Positions 7,763 to 17,106 of a stretch of 64,000 nucleotides of DNA are shown piece by piece. The translations under genes and the position numbers were made by a program. The stretch lies in contig CAWGTW010000002.1 in the NCBI GenBank assembly GCA_963825565.1, positions 248,001-312,000 of the forward strand, given 5' to 3'. Under the pieces are notes generated by a model. It had not been told where the DNA came from, made no database searches, and saw only the letters and a list, made by a program, of their open reading frames with translations. Position 1 is the first letter of the stretch. Every line of letters begins with the position of its first letter. This DNA comes from JBFGCT01 sp963825565 (lineage in GTDB: Bacteria; Actinomycetota; Acidimicrobiia; Acidimicrobiales; Ilumatobacteraceae).

Positions 7763-9136
7763 ATGCAACGACGCCTCTGGCTCTCCCTGATCGGCACGGT
7801 CCTGATCGTGACCGGAGCGTTCGCCGCCATCCTCGCGACCGGTAACCAGCCGGTGCTCGGGATCGACCTCCAGGGTGGGGTGTCGGTGATCCTCGCGCCG
7901 GACGAGCAGGCGACGGCGGAGGACCTGGTCGTCATCCGCGACCTGGTGCGCGACGAGCTCGAGTCCTTCGGCGTGGCCGAACCGGAGGTGCGCGTGCAGG
8001 GCTCGACGATCGTCGTCGACCTCCCGGGGGTCAAGGACCAGCAGGAGGCGCTCGACGCGGTCGACGTGTCCGGGGTGGTCGAGCTGCGGCCGGTGATCAA
8101 CTTCGCCGACTGCCCGCTCCCGCCCGACCAGACCGACGGCGCCACCGTGACCGCGCCACCGCAGGGCGTCCCCGGCGCCGAGCTGCTGCCGACGCGGGAC
8201 GGGGCGGTCGTCTGCGTCGGGCCGGCCCAGGGAACGGGCGAGGTGTTCGCGCGGGGAGCGCGGGCACGGTCAGCCAGAACGGTTGGGCGGTGTCGGTCGA
8301 CCTGCGCGGCGACGGCCGCGATGCCTGGAACAACCTGGCCAACCAGTGCTTCAACACGTTCCCGACCTGCCCCTCGACCCAGCCCGGCGTGCGCGGCCAG
8401 TTGGCGATCGTGCTCGACAGCGTCGTGCAGTCCGCCCCCCAGGTGAACGAGCCGGTGTTCGACAACGGGGTCTCGATCAGCGGCAGCTTCACCAAGAGCG
8501 AGGCCGACAGCCTGGCGCGAGTGCTGAACCGAGGTGCGTTCCCGGTCGAGGTCGACCGCGCAGGACATGCGCACCGTCTCGCCGTCGGCAGGTTCGGAGT
8601 CGCTCCGGGCGGCGATCATCGCCGGCCTCGCCGGCATGGCGCTCGTGTTGCTCTACCTGATCCTGTACTACCGGGGGATGGCGCTGGTGATCTTCGGTGG
8701 CCTGACCGTGTGGGCGATGACCGTGTTCACCGTCGCCTCACTCGTGTCGAGCTGGACCAACTACACCCTCAGCCTCGCCGGCGTCACCGGCATCATCGTC
8801 GCCGTCGGCGTCACGGTCGACAGCTACGTGGTGTTCTTCGAACGCATGAAGGACGAGATCCGCGACGGCCGTTCGCTGCGCAACGCGGCCCCGCGCAGCT
8901 TCAAGGTCACCTGGCGGACGATCTGGTCCGCCGACCTCGTGTCGGTGATCGGCGCCTCGATCCTGTTCTGGCTCAGCGTCGGCTCGGTTCGCGGCTTCGC
9001 GCTCTACCTCGGGATCACCACGCTGTGCGACCTGTTCGTCGCCTACTTCTTCACCCGGCCTGCGGTGATCCTGCTCTCGCGCAGCAAGTTCATGGAGGGC
9101 CGATCCGCCTTCGGCCTGGAGGTGGCGCCGGCATGA
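7763..9136 (+). CDS. secD: Protein translocase subunit SecD, with a -1/+1 pair of frame changes
   Basis: SecD uses proton motive force to help pull proteins through SecYEG. The start MQRRLWLSLIGTVLIVTGAF, the GIDLQGGVSVIL motif and the periplasmic P1 domain read in one frame to about 8260. Then another frame carries GTVSQNGWAVSVDLRGDG through to LARVLNRGAFPVEV (about 8555). Then the original frame returns with AQDMRTVSPSAGSESLRAAI and the six-span permease domain (ALVLLYLILYYRGMAL; GITTLCDLFVAYFFTRPAV). A G missing from GGGG at about 8255-8258 and one extra base near 8559 explain both steps. In the uncorrected frame a stop appears at 8444-8446. Corrected length is about 457 residues. Confidence 0.88.
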
Positions 9137-10310
9137 CCACCCGCGGCGACCACATCGCCTCGACCGGCCTCGGCCGGCTCTTCCGTGGCCAGACGGCGGT
9201 CGATTTCTACGGTCGCCGCCGGATCGGGCTGATCGCGGCGATCGTGATCGTCCTCGTCACCGTCGTGGCGTTGTTCACGCGCGGCCTCAACCTCGGGCTC
9301 GACTTCGAGGGCGGGGTTGCCTGGGACGTGCCCGCCGGTGCCTCGTTCGGCGTCGACGAGGCCGAAGAGGTGCTCGCCGCCGACGGTGTCTCGGTGTCGG
9401 CGGCCAGATCCAGGTGCGCTCGTCGGCGGACGGTACCGACTTCATCACCGTGCAGGTCGAGGAGCTCCCGCAGGAGCAGATCGACGCGCTGTCGGTCGAT
9501 TTCGCGTCGAAGGCCGGCGTGCCGACCGACGACGTCAACTTCTCCTTCACCAGCTCGACGTGGGGCGGTGAGATCACGCGGGCGGCCGTGCGGGCGTTGG
9601 TCATCTTCCTCGCGCTGGTCGCGCTGTTCATCTCGATCCGCTTCGAGTGGCGGATGGCGGTCGCTGCGCTCGCCGCGATGGCGCACGACGTGATCGGGAC
9701 GGTCGGGTTCTATGCGGTGTTCCAGTTCGAGGTGACCCCCGCGACGGTGATCGCCTTCCTGACCATCCTCGGCTATTCGCTGTACGACACGATCGTCGTC
9801 TTCGACCGCGTCCAGGAGAACGAGGGCAAGTACGCCGGTGTGCGCATGCCGTATCCCGACATCGTCAACATCTCGATGAACCAGGTGCTGATGCGCTCGA
9901 TCAACACCAGCATGTCGTCGATCCTGCCGGTGATCTCGCTGCTGTTCATCGGTTCGGGGCTGCTCGGCGCGGTGGCGTTGAGCGAGTTCGGGCTGGCATT
10001 GCTCGTCGGCATGATCTCGGGCGTGTACTCGTCGATCTTCGTCGCCGCGCCGCTGCTGGCGACGCTGCGGGCCAACACCGGACGCAAGTCGCGCCGCGAG
10101 CGCCTGCGCGGCGAAGATCTCCGGGCGGCGGTCATCGGGGCCGGCGTCACCGGTCGGGTCGCCATCACCGAGCCCGAGCGAGCACCGGCCGTGCACCCGG
10201 ACCGGCTCGACGAAGGCCACGACGACGAGGCGCGGACCGAAGCGATCGTCCAGCCCGCCGATCGGCTGCTGACGCATCCGCCCCGCCCGCGCAAGAAGAA
10301 GCGGCGGTAG
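9133..10310 (+). CDS. secF: Protein translocase subunit SecF, frameshifted at about 9402
   Basis: SecF partners SecD. From ATG 9133 the frame gives RGQTAVDFYGRRRIGLIAA, a first membrane span, and LGLDFEGGVAWDVPAGASFG. Near 9400 it changes to the frame that reads QIQVRSSADGTDFITVQVEE, then TRAAVRALVIFLALVALFI, AHDVIGTVGFYAVFQFEVTP, TILGYSLYDTIVVFDRVQEN and MNQVLMRSINTSMSSILPV, the conserved SecF membrane core. One extra G near 9402 joins the halves. The C-terminus carries a long hydrophilic extension ending in RPRKKKRR. The start overlaps the secD stop (ATGA). Confidence 0.88.
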
Positions 10311-10352
10311 CGCGTTCGGCCGGAGAAGCAGCGGGGCGGTCGGCGATGCCAG

Positions 10353-10358
10353 TATCCT
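10353..10358 (+). promoter_or_regulatory. -10-like hexamer TATCCT, leaderless promoter for apt-rel
   Basis: TATCCT is followed by exactly six bases and then the apt ATG, the ideal leaderless spacing; there is no ribosome binding site. Confidence 0.55.
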
Positions 10359-10364
10359 CGATTC

Positions 10365-10892
10365 ATGCCAGCCGATCTCGGGAACCTGCGGCGATACGTT
10401 CGCGACATCGCCGACTATCCGACCGACGGGGTCACGTTCCGCGACATCACGCCGCTCCTCGGCGACGCCGCCGCGTTCTCCCAGGCGGTCAACGCGCTCG
10501 TCGAGCTGTTCGCCGATGATGCCGTCGATCGGGTCGTCGGGGTCGAGGCGCGCGGCTTCATCTTCGCCTCGGCGCTGGCCTACCGCACGGGCGCCGGGTT
10601 CGTGCCGGTGCGCAAGGCGGGCAAGCTCCCGTGGGCGGTGGTCCGCGAGGAGTACGCCCTCGAATACGGCACCGACAAGCTCGAGATCCACCGCGACGCG
10701 ATCCATCCCGGTGAGCGGATCCTGATCATCGACGACGTGCTGGCGACCGGGGGCACCGCTGCGGCGACCGCCCGTCTCGTCGAGACGCTCGGCGGGGTCG
10801 TCGTCGGGATCGGGGTCGTGATCGAGCTGGTCGACCTCGGCGGCCGGGCGCACATCGGTGACCGATCGGTGAAGGCGCTGCTCCGCTACTGA
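10365..10892 (+). CDS. apt: Adenine phosphoribosyltransferase
   Basis: Apt salvages adenine with PRPP to AMP. The 175-residue protein has the family N-terminal YPTDGVTFRDITPLL, VVGVEARGFIFASALAY, VPVRKAGKLPW and the 13-residue PRPP-binding motif ERILIIDDVLATGG. It lies between secF and rel as in mycobacteria, and its stop overlaps the rel ATG by one base, tying purine salvage to (p)ppGpp synthesis in one transcript. Confidence 0.96.
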   Translation: MPADLGNLRRYVRDIADYPTDGVTFRDITPLLGDAAAFSQAVNALVELFADDAVDRVVGVEARGFIFASALAYRTGAGFVPVRKAGKLPWAVVREEYALEYGTDKLEIHRDAIHPGERILIIDDVLATGGTAAATARLVETLGGVVVGIGVVIELVDLGGRAHIGDRSVKALLRY

Positions 10893-13135
10893 TGGGCACC
10901 GTCGACCGCGTCCTGCCATGGCGTCGTCAGCAGTCCACCGCCGCGGCCAGTGAGCTCGCCCCGCTGCTCGCCGCCTACCGCCGGCGTCACCCCAAGGCGC
11001 TGATCGCCAACATCGACCGGGCGTACCGCGCCGCCGCCGAGGCCCACGGCACCCAGACCCGTTCCAGCGGCGAGAACTACATCAACCATCCGCTCGCCGT
11101 CGCCCAGATCGTCGCCGACATCGGGCTCGACGAGATCTCGATCGCCGCCGCCCTCCTGCACGACGCGGTCGAAGACACCGAGATCACCGTCGAGGACGTC
11201 GAGCGCGACTTCGGCGCCGAAGTGGCGGCGATCGTCGACGGCGTCACCAAGCTCGAACGCATCCAGTTCGACTCGCGCGAGGAGCAGCAGGCGGCGACGA
11301 TGCGCAAGATGCTGGTCGCGATGGCCAAGGACCTCCGGGTGCTCGTCATCAAGCTGGCCGACCGGCTCCACAACATGCGCACGATCGCCGCGATGCCGCT
11401 GGAGAAGCAGCAGCGGATCGCTCAGGAGACGCTCGACATCTATGCACCGCTGGCCCATCGCCTCGGCATGCAGGAGCTGAAGCAGCAGCTCGAGGACCTG
11501 TCGTTCGCCGCGCTGCATCCCAAGCGGTTCGCCGAGCTCGACCACCTGGTCAGCAGCCGGACCCCCGAGCGCGACCTGTACCTGGCCAAGGCGGTCGCCG
11601 AGGTCCGAGCCGGCCTGACCGAGCTCGGAATCGACGCCGAGGTCACCGGCCGCGGCAAGCACCTGTGGAGCATCTACGAAAAGATGGTCGTCAAGGGTCG
11701 CGAGTTCGACGACATCTTCGACCTGATCGCCGTGCGGGTGATCGTCGGCTCGATGAAGGACTGCTACGCCGCGCTCGGCTGCATCCACGGCCAGTGGCGG
11801 CCGGTGGTCGGCCGGTTCAAGGACTTCATCGCGATGCCGAAGTTCAACCTGTACCAGAGCCTGCACACGACGGTGATCGGGCCGGCGGGCAAGCCGATCG
11901 AGGTGCAGATCCGGACCCGCGAGATGCACGAGCGCGCCGAGTGGGGCGTCGCCGCGCACTGGGCCTACAAGGACAAGTCGGGCAAGGACGCCACCGACAT
12001 CGACTGGCTGAGCCGGATGATGAACTGGCAGGAGGAGGTGCTCGACCCGACCCAGTTCATGCTCAGCCTGAAGTCCGACCTCGAACAGGACGAGGTGTAC
12101 GTCTTCACGCCGAAGGGCAAGGTCGTGCCCCTGCCGGTCGGGTCGACGACGATCGACTTCGCGTATGCGGTGCACACCGAGGTCGGCCATGCCACGATCG
12201 GCGCCAAGGTCAACGGACGCCTGGTCGCGCTCGATCACGTCCTGCAGAGCGGCGACAACTGCGAGATCTTCCGCTCCAAGGTCGAGACCGCCGGCCCGTC
12301 CCAGGACTGGCTGAACTTCGTCGCGTCGCCGCGGGCGCGCAACAAGATCCGGCAGTGGTTCAGCCGCGAGCGGCGCCTCGACATGATCGAGGCCGGCCGC
12401 GACGAGCTGACCAACGAGCTGCGCCGCGAGGGCCTGCCGATGAAGCGGGTGTGGAAGTCCGAGCAGCTGAAGTCGGTGATCGCCGAGCTGAGCTACGTCG
12501 ACCTCGACGCGATGCTGGCGGCGATCGGCGAACACCACGTGTCGGCCAAGAGCGTCGCGCAGCGCCTCGGCAAGGGCTTCCGCTCCGGCGAGGAGGACCT
12601 CCAGCTCCCGGCCACGGTCGACGCACCGCGGCGCGAGCGCACCGAGGGCCAGCCGCTCAAGGTCGGCGTGCACGTCGAGGGGCTCGACGACCTGCTGGTC
12701 AGGCTGGCCAAGTGCTGCACGCCGATGCCCGGCGACGAGATCATCGGGTTCGTCACCAAGGGTCGCGGCGTCAGCGTGCACCGCACCGATTGCGCGAACG
12801 CGGCGACGCTGCAGAACGAGCAGGCCACGCGGATGATCGACGTCGAGTGGGACGCGACCGAGCGGTCGGGGGCGACCTTCGTCACGTCGGTCGAGGTGGT
12901 GGCACTCGACCGCGCCCGCCTGCTGCGCGACGTCGCCAACGCGCTCGCCGACCATCACGTCAACATCCTGACCAGCGAGACGATCACCAGCCCCGATCGG
13001 GTGGCCCGAATGCGCTTCGAGTTCGAGTTCGCCAACCCCGGCCACGTCGACGCCGTGCTGCGCACCATCCGGGGCATCGACTCGGTGTACGACGCCTACC
13101 GGCTCCAGCCCGAGGTGGGGACGACCGTCGCCTGA
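10892..13135 (+). CDS. rel: Bifunctional (p)ppGpp synthetase/hydrolase Rel
   Basis: A 747-residue long RSH enzyme controlling the stringent response. Order: HD hydrolase domain (YINHPLAVAQIVADIG, AALLHDAVEDTEIT), synthetase domain with RFKDFIAMPKFNLYQSLHTT, VQIRTREMHERAEWGVAAHW, the TGS domain (VYVFTPKGKVVPLPVGST), the zinc-finger/helical region (LAKCCTPMPGDEIIGF, VHRTDC) and a C-terminal ACT domain. The R-F-K-D sequence is the RXKD type of bifunctional enzymes rather than the EXDD of monofunctional RelA, and the HD motif is intact, so both making and degrading (p)ppGpp is predicted. Confidence 0.96.
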   Translation: MGTVDRVLPWRRQQSTAAASELAPLLAAYRRRHPKALIANIDRAYRAAAEAHGTQTRSSGENYINHPLAVAQIVADIGLDEISIAAALLHDAVEDTEITVEDVERDFGAEVAAIVDGVTKLERIQFDSREEQQAATMRKMLVAMAKDLRVLVIKLADRLHNMRTIAAMPLEKQQRIAQETLDIYAPLAHRLGMQELKQQLEDLSFAALHPKRFAELDHLVSSRTPERDLYLAKAVAEVRAGLTELGIDAEVTGRGKHLWSIYEKMVVKGREFDDIFDLIAVRVIVGSMKDCYAALGCIHGQWRPVVGRFKDFIAMPKFNLYQSLHTTVIGPAGKPIEVQIRTREMHERAEWGVAAHWAYKDKSGKDATDIDWLSRMMNWQEEVLDPTQFMLSLKSDLEQDEVYVFTPKGKVVPLPVGSTTIDFAYAVHTEVGHATIGAKVNGRLVALDHVLQSGDNCEIFRSKVETAGPSQDWLNFVASPRARNKIRQWFSRERRLDMIEAGRDELTNELRREGLPMKRVWKSEQLKSVIAELSYVDLDAMLAAIGEHHVSAKSVAQRLGKGFRSGEEDLQLPATVDAPRRERTEGQPLKVGVHVEGLDDLLVRLAKCCTPMPGDEIIGFVTKGRGVSVHRTDCANAATLQNEQATRMIDVEWDATERSGATFVTSVEVVALDRARLLRDVANALADHHVNILTSETITSPDRVARMRFEFEFANPGHVDAVLRTIRGIDSVYDAYRLQPEVGTTVA

Positions 13136-13167
13136 AATCGGCCGCCCAGCGCGACGATCGGCGCCGA

Positions 13168-13173
13168 TAGCCT
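13168..13173 (+). promoter_or_regulatory. -10-like hexamer TAGCCT upstream of aspS
   Basis: TAGCCT is eight bases before the aspS ATG, with no ribosome binding site; same hexamer and spacing as upstream of ruvC. Confidence 0.5.
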
Positions 13174-13181
13174 CGGCCGCC

Positions 13182-14936
13182 ATGACCAGCACGTCGATGC
13201 GCACGCACCAGTGCGGTGAACTCCGTCCCGAGCACGTCGGCCAGACGGTCAGCGTCTGCGGATGGGTGGCGCGGCGCCGGGAGCATGGCGAGCATCTGGC
13301 GTTCGTCGACCTCCGCGACCACACCGGGATCGTCCAGTGCGTCGTCGACAACGACGTCGACGTCCGCAGCGAGTACGTGCTGCGGATCACCGGCGTCGTC
13401 CGCGAGCGTCCCGAGGGCACGCTCAACGAGCAGCTCCCGACCGGTCACGTCGAGATCGGGGAGTGCGAGGTCGAGGTGCTGCGCAAGGCCGACCCGCCGC
13501 CGTTCCCGATCGACGCGCGGGCCGACGACGTCGACGAGAACGTCCGGCTGCAGTACCGCTACCTCGACATCCGCCGGGAGCGGATGCAGAAGAACCTTCG
13601 GGTGCGCGCCGCGGTCAACGGGGCGGTGCGGCGGTCGATGGATCGGCAGGGGTTCGTCGAGGTCGAGACGCCGATGCTCGTACCGTCGACCCCCGAGGGG
13701 GCACGGGAGTTCCTCGTGCCGTCGCGCAAGGAGCCCGGCTCCTTCTACGCCCTGCCCCAGTCACCGCAGCTCTTCAAGCAACTGCTGATGGTGGCGGGGA
13801 TCGACCGCTACTACCAGGTGGCGCGCTGCCTGCGCGACGAGGACCTGCGCGCCGACCGCCAGTACGAGTTCATGCAGCTCGACCTCGAGATGAGCTTCGT
13901 CGGGCAGGACGACGTGCTCGACGCGGTCAGCGCCGCCGTGCTGGATGCGACCGAGACGGTGAGCGGCGAACGCCCGCCGCCGATCGAGCGACTCACGTGG
14001 CTCGACGCGATGAACCGTTTCGGTGTCGACAAGCCGGACCTGCGCTTCGCCATGGAACTGCACGAGCTGACCCCGATCTTCGCTGCGACCGGGTTCAAGG
14101 CGTTCGCCGGCGCCGCGTCGATCAAGGGCATCCGCGTGCCGGGAGCGGCGGGGGAGTACGGCCGCAATCAACTCGACAAGCTGACCGATCGGGCCAAGTC
14201 GCTCGGGGCGAAGGGCCTGGTGTGGCTGAAGGCGGTCGAGGACGACGGAGCGATCGGGTTCGACTCGCCCGTCGCCAAGTTCCTCTCCGTCGACGAGGTC
14301 GGTGCGCTGGTCTCGGCGATGGGTGTCGAGGCCGGCGACCTCGTGCTGATCGTCGCCGACGAGTGGATGACGACGTGCGAGGTGCTCGGCACGCTGCGCA
14401 ACGATCTCGGGCGCCCACCGGTCCACCAAGGTCCCTACCGCTACGTGTGGATCGTCGAGTTCCCGCTGTTCGTCGGCGTCGACAAGGAGACGGGGCGGCC
14501 GAAGCCGGGCCATCACCCGTTCACCACGCCACACCCCGACGACGTCGACAAGATCGAGACCGACCCGTTGTCGGTGCGCTCGATCGCCTACGACCTGGTG
14601 CTCAACGGATGGGAGCTCGGCTCGGGTTCGATCCGGATCCACGAACCGGAGCTGCAGCGTCGGGTGTTCACCGCGCTCGGGATCACCCAGGAGGAGGCCG
14701 ACCGCAAGTTCGGGTTCTTCCTCAACCCGTTCGACTACGGCGCTCCGCCCCACGGCGGGTTCGGGCTCGGGCTCGACCGGCTGGTGGCGATCCTCGCCGG
14801 CGAGGAGAACATCCGCGAGGTGATCGCCTTCCCGAAGACCCAGTCCGGCGCGGACCCGATGACCGACTCGCCGGTGCCCGGCGACCCGAAGCAGCTCGCC
14901 GAGCTCGGCATCAGGATCCTCCCGCCGGCGAACTGA
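13182..14936 (+). CDS. aspS: Aspartate--tRNA ligase, bacterial type
   Basis: Class II aminoacyl-tRNA synthetase of 584 residues. N-terminal OB anticodon-binding domain (VSVCGWVARRREHGEHLAF), motif 1-2 region (RYLDIRRERMQKNLRVR, VETPMLVPSTPEGAREFLVP, YYQVARCLRDEDLRADRQ), the bacterial GAD insertion in the middle, and motif 3 GFGLGLDRLVAILAG followed by EVIAFPKTQSGADPMTDSP. Whether it also charges tRNA-Asn cannot be decided here because no gatCAB or asnS is in view. It lies 46 bases after rel. Confidence 0.96.
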   Translation: MTSTSMRTHQCGELRPEHVGQTVSVCGWVARRREHGEHLAFVDLRDHTGIVQCVVDNDVDVRSEYVLRITGVVRERPEGTLNEQLPTGHVEIGECEVEVLRKADPPPFPIDARADDVDENVRLQYRYLDIRRERMQKNLRVRAAVNGAVRRSMDRQGFVEVETPMLVPSTPEGAREFLVPSRKEPGSFYALPQSPQLFKQLLMVAGIDRYYQVARCLRDEDLRADRQYEFMQLDLEMSFVGQDDVLDAVSAAVLDATETVSGERPPPIERLTWLDAMNRFGVDKPDLRFAMELHELTPIFAATGFKAFAGAASIKGIRVPGAAGEYGRNQLDKLTDRAKSLGAKGLVWLKAVEDDGAIGFDSPVAKFLSVDEVGALVSAMGVEAGDLVLIVADEWMTTCEVLGTLRNDLGRPPVHQGPYRYVWIVEFPLFVGVDKETGRPKPGHHPFTTPHPDDVDKIETDPLSVRSIAYDLVLNGWELGSGSIRIHEPELQRRVFTALGITQEEADRKFGFFLNPFDYGAPPHGGFGLGLDRLVAILAGEENIREVIAFPKTQSGADPMTDSPVPGDPKQLAELGIRILPPAN

Positions 14937-14976
14937 GCGCGACGGCGGGCGGACGGCGCGGGTGGCCCCTCCCCGG

Positions 14977-15023
14977 TTTGTGTGACCGAACACGTCGGGG
15001 GTCGTGATGTTCGGTCACACAAA
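14977..15023. terminator. Perfect 15-bp inverted repeat after aspS (terminator or operator)
   Basis: Arms at 14977-14991 (tttgtgtgaccgaac) and 15009-15023 (gttcggtcacacaaa) are exact reverse complements with a 17-base GC-rich loop. A stable hairpin follows the aspS stop by 40 bases and precedes the next start by 42 bases. No T tract follows, and the arms are unusually A+T-rich for the region. It could end aspS transcription, bind a dimeric regulator of the next gene, or be a dispersed repeat. Confidence 0.6.
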
Positions 15024-15064
15024 TCGACGCAGCCCACGGTGCCAGCCGCGTGCGACGATGAGGC

Positions 15065-15970
15065 ATGAGCTTCGACACGCCGATCACGATCACGGGGCCG
15101 TTGCGGGCGCCGGCGCAGCTGCTCGCCGAGCAGGAGTACGGCGGGCACACCAGCGTGCACGACGACGCGACGGCGGAACAGCTCGGGCTCGCCGGCGCTC
15201 CGATCGAGGGTCCGACGCACTTCAGCCAGGTCGATCCACTGGCCGTGCGGATCTGGGGGCAGCGATGGTTCGAGGACGGCTGCCTCAGCGCCCACTTCCA
15301 GAACATGGTGGTCGAGGGCGAGGAGGTGCAGGCGTCGCTGGCGACGACGACGTCACCGAACGCGGTGCGGATCGAGGCGCACAAGGCGGACGGCACGCCG
15401 GTGATGACCGGTACGGCGACCGTCGGGTTGTCGGAACCGACCGAGCTCGACGAGCGCCGGCTGCGCTTCGACGGCGACCACGGCGAGCTGTTCATCGTCG
15501 ACCGGCTGCACATCGGCATGGCCACCGACCCGGTCGAGGTGACGATGGGGTTCGACGAACACAACGGGCCGCTGTACCCGTTCACGTTGAGCGAGAAGCT
15601 GGGGACGATCACCGAGCGGTCGACCTGGTACGAACCCGGCGGCGACAGCCCGTGGGGAGCGCCGATCCTGCCGACCGAGATGCTCAGCGTGCTGACCCAC
15701 AAGCGCGGCGCCGACTTCCCGACCCGCGGCCCGGCGGTCGGGCTGTTCATCGATCTCGAGGTGCGCTACGTCGAGGGTCCGGTCTTCGCCGGGCGCCGGT
15801 ACCGGGTCGAGCACCAGATCGTCGGCCTCGGCCAGAGCAAGCGGGTCGAGTCGTACTGGACCGAGTCGACCGTGGTCGACGCCGAGTCCGGCCGGCACGC
15901 GGCCACCGTCCTGCTCCACCAGGGCGTGTTCAAGGCGTCGTATGCCGGCTACCCGGCCGAGCACGCCTGA
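15065..15970 (+). CDS. Hotdog-fold (MaoC-like dehydratase/thioesterase-like) protein
   Basis: 301 residues, not confidently assigned. The first half carries a MaoC-like pattern (HTSVHDDATAEQLGLAGAPI, then EGPTHFSQVDPLA), with the His-Asp-x-x-A-x-x-x-G spacing of R-hydratase/hotdog proteins, followed by strands such as VVEGEEVQASLATTT. The second half looks like a repeat of the same fold (YVEGPVFAGRRYRVEHQIV). Double-hotdog acyl-CoA hydratase or thioesterase is the best guess. It stands alone, converging with the oxidoreductase gene 15 bases away. It has no obvious -10 element; the inverted repeat at 14977-15023 lies just upstream. Confidence 0.6.
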   Translation: MSFDTPITITGPLRAPAQLLAEQEYGGHTSVHDDATAEQLGLAGAPIEGPTHFSQVDPLAVRIWGQRWFEDGCLSAHFQNMVVEGEEVQASLATTTSPNAVRIEAHKADGTPVMTGTATVGLSEPTELDERRLRFDGDHGELFIVDRLHIGMATDPVEVTMGFDEHNGPLYPFTLSEKLGTITERSTWYEPGGDSPWGAPILPTEMLSVLTHKRGADFPTRGPAVGLFIDLEVRYVEGPVFAGRRYRVEHQIVGLGQSKRVESYWTESTVVDAESGRHAATVLLHQGVFKASYAGYPAEHA

Positions 15971-15985
15971 GCGCCGGGCGCCCGT

Positions 15986-16972
15986 TCAGCGCTCCTCGGG
16001 GTAGACGACCCCGATCTGGCGGCGGATCTCGTCCATCAGCTCCATGTTGGCGATCGTCGTCGCCCACGGCATCACGTCGCTCTCGAGGTGGCCGCCGCGG
16101 ATCCGTTCGATCGCGTGGGCGGCCTCGTGGGCGAGGCCGGCGTTGGGGATCTCGACCCGCTGGGTGGCACCGCCGGCCGTGATCGCGAACGCGTGAGCAT
16201 GCCAGAACGGCGTCTCGATCACGATCGAGCCGTCGGTGCCGACGATCCGCGCATCTCCGGAGCTGAGGCCGTCGAGGGTCGAGTGGAACGTGGCGATCGC
16301 TCCGGAGGGGAAGTGCAGCACGCCGCCGAGCAGGGCATCGACGCCCTCGTCGGTGAGCCGTCCGAGCGCGCACACGGCATCGGGCTCACCGAGCAGGAAC
16401 CGGGCGATCGCCAACGGGTAGATTCCGAGGTCGAGGAGTGCCCCGCCGGCCAGGTCGGCTCGGCGATGGCGCCCGTCCTCGGCGAGGATCGGCAGCCCGA
16501 AGTTGGCCTCGACGACGAGGACCCGCCCGATCTCGCCGGCCTCGACGCGCCGCCGGACCTCGACGACCGCAGGGATGAACCACGTCCACATCGCCTCCAT
16601 CAGGAAGCGGTCGTTGGCCCGCGCCGCGTCGACCATCTCGCCGGCCTGCCGGGCGTTCAGGGCGAACGCCTTCTCGCACAGCACGTGCCGTCCGGCGTTC
16701 AGCGCATCGATGGTCATCGCGTGGTGGTGGTTGTGCGGCGAGGCGACGTAGACGATGTCGACCAGGTCGTCGGCGCACAGGTCGGCGTAGCTCCCGTGAG
16801 CGTGGGGGATCCCGAAGCGGGCGGCGAACGCGTCGGCCGACCCCTGCGACCGCGACCCGACAGCGACGATCTCGGCATCGGGCAGCGTCGCCAGCGCTTC
16901 GGCCATCTTCGCGGCGATGCCGCCGGTCGAGGCGATGCCCCAGCGGGTCGGGGTGGCGTCGGTGTCGCTCAT
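15986..16972 (-). CDS. Gfo/Idh/MocA family NAD(P)-dependent oxidoreductase
   Basis: A 328-residue sugar- or cyclitol-type dehydrogenase. N-terminal Rossmann domain (RWGIASTGGIAAKMAEAL, VAVGSRS), the family EKP-like motif here as HVLCEKAFALN, and the C-terminal alpha/beta domain. EK-A instead of EK-P keeps the catalytic lysine. ATG 16972 (MSDTDATPTRWG) is chosen because it follows a -10 element TACGGT by seven bases; an upstream ATG at 17029 would add 19 residues outside the fold. Substrate unknown. Confidence 0.88.
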   Translation of the reverse strand: MSDTDATPTRWGIASTGGIAAKMAEALATLPDAEIVAVGSRSQGSADAFAARFGIPHAHGSYADLCADDLVDIVYVASPHNHHHAMTIDALNAGRHVLCEKAFALNARQAGEMVDAARANDRFLMEAMWTWFIPAVVEVRRRVEAGEIGRVLVVEANFGLPILAEDGRHRRADLAGGALLDLGIYPLAIARFLLGEPDAVCALGRLTDEGVDALLGGVLHFPSGAIATFHSTLDGLSSGDARIVGTDGSIVIETPFWHAHAFAITAGGATQRVEIPNAGLAHEAAHAIERIRGGHLESDVMPWATTIANMELMDEIRRQIGVVYPEER

Positions 16973-16979
16973 CTCCGAG

Positions 16980-16985
16980 ACCGTA
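16980..16985 (-). promoter_or_regulatory. -10-like hexamer TACGGT for the Gfo/Idh/MocA gene
   Basis: On the minus strand TACGGT is followed by seven bases and then ATG 16972, leaderless spacing. Confidence 0.5.
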
Positions 16986-17106
16986 TTCGCGAACCGGATC
17001 GCTCGGCGACCGCGCGATGGCTGCGACACCCCTCCGGTACCGTGATCTGCGACCGGCTCCTCCCGCCGCGTGGCGCTGCCACGAACCCGAAGTGTGGGAG
17101 TCCGAC

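Noticed and set aside
8250..8565. Programmed ribosomal frameshifting in secD
   Set aside because: No slippery heptamer with a downstream structure is evident, SecD is not known to use it, and the two steps run in opposite directions. Indels explain it more simply.
10886..13426. A long minus-strand open frame opposite rel
   Set aside because: The rel protein on the plus strand has every expected domain; the antisense translation is repetitive and low in complexity.
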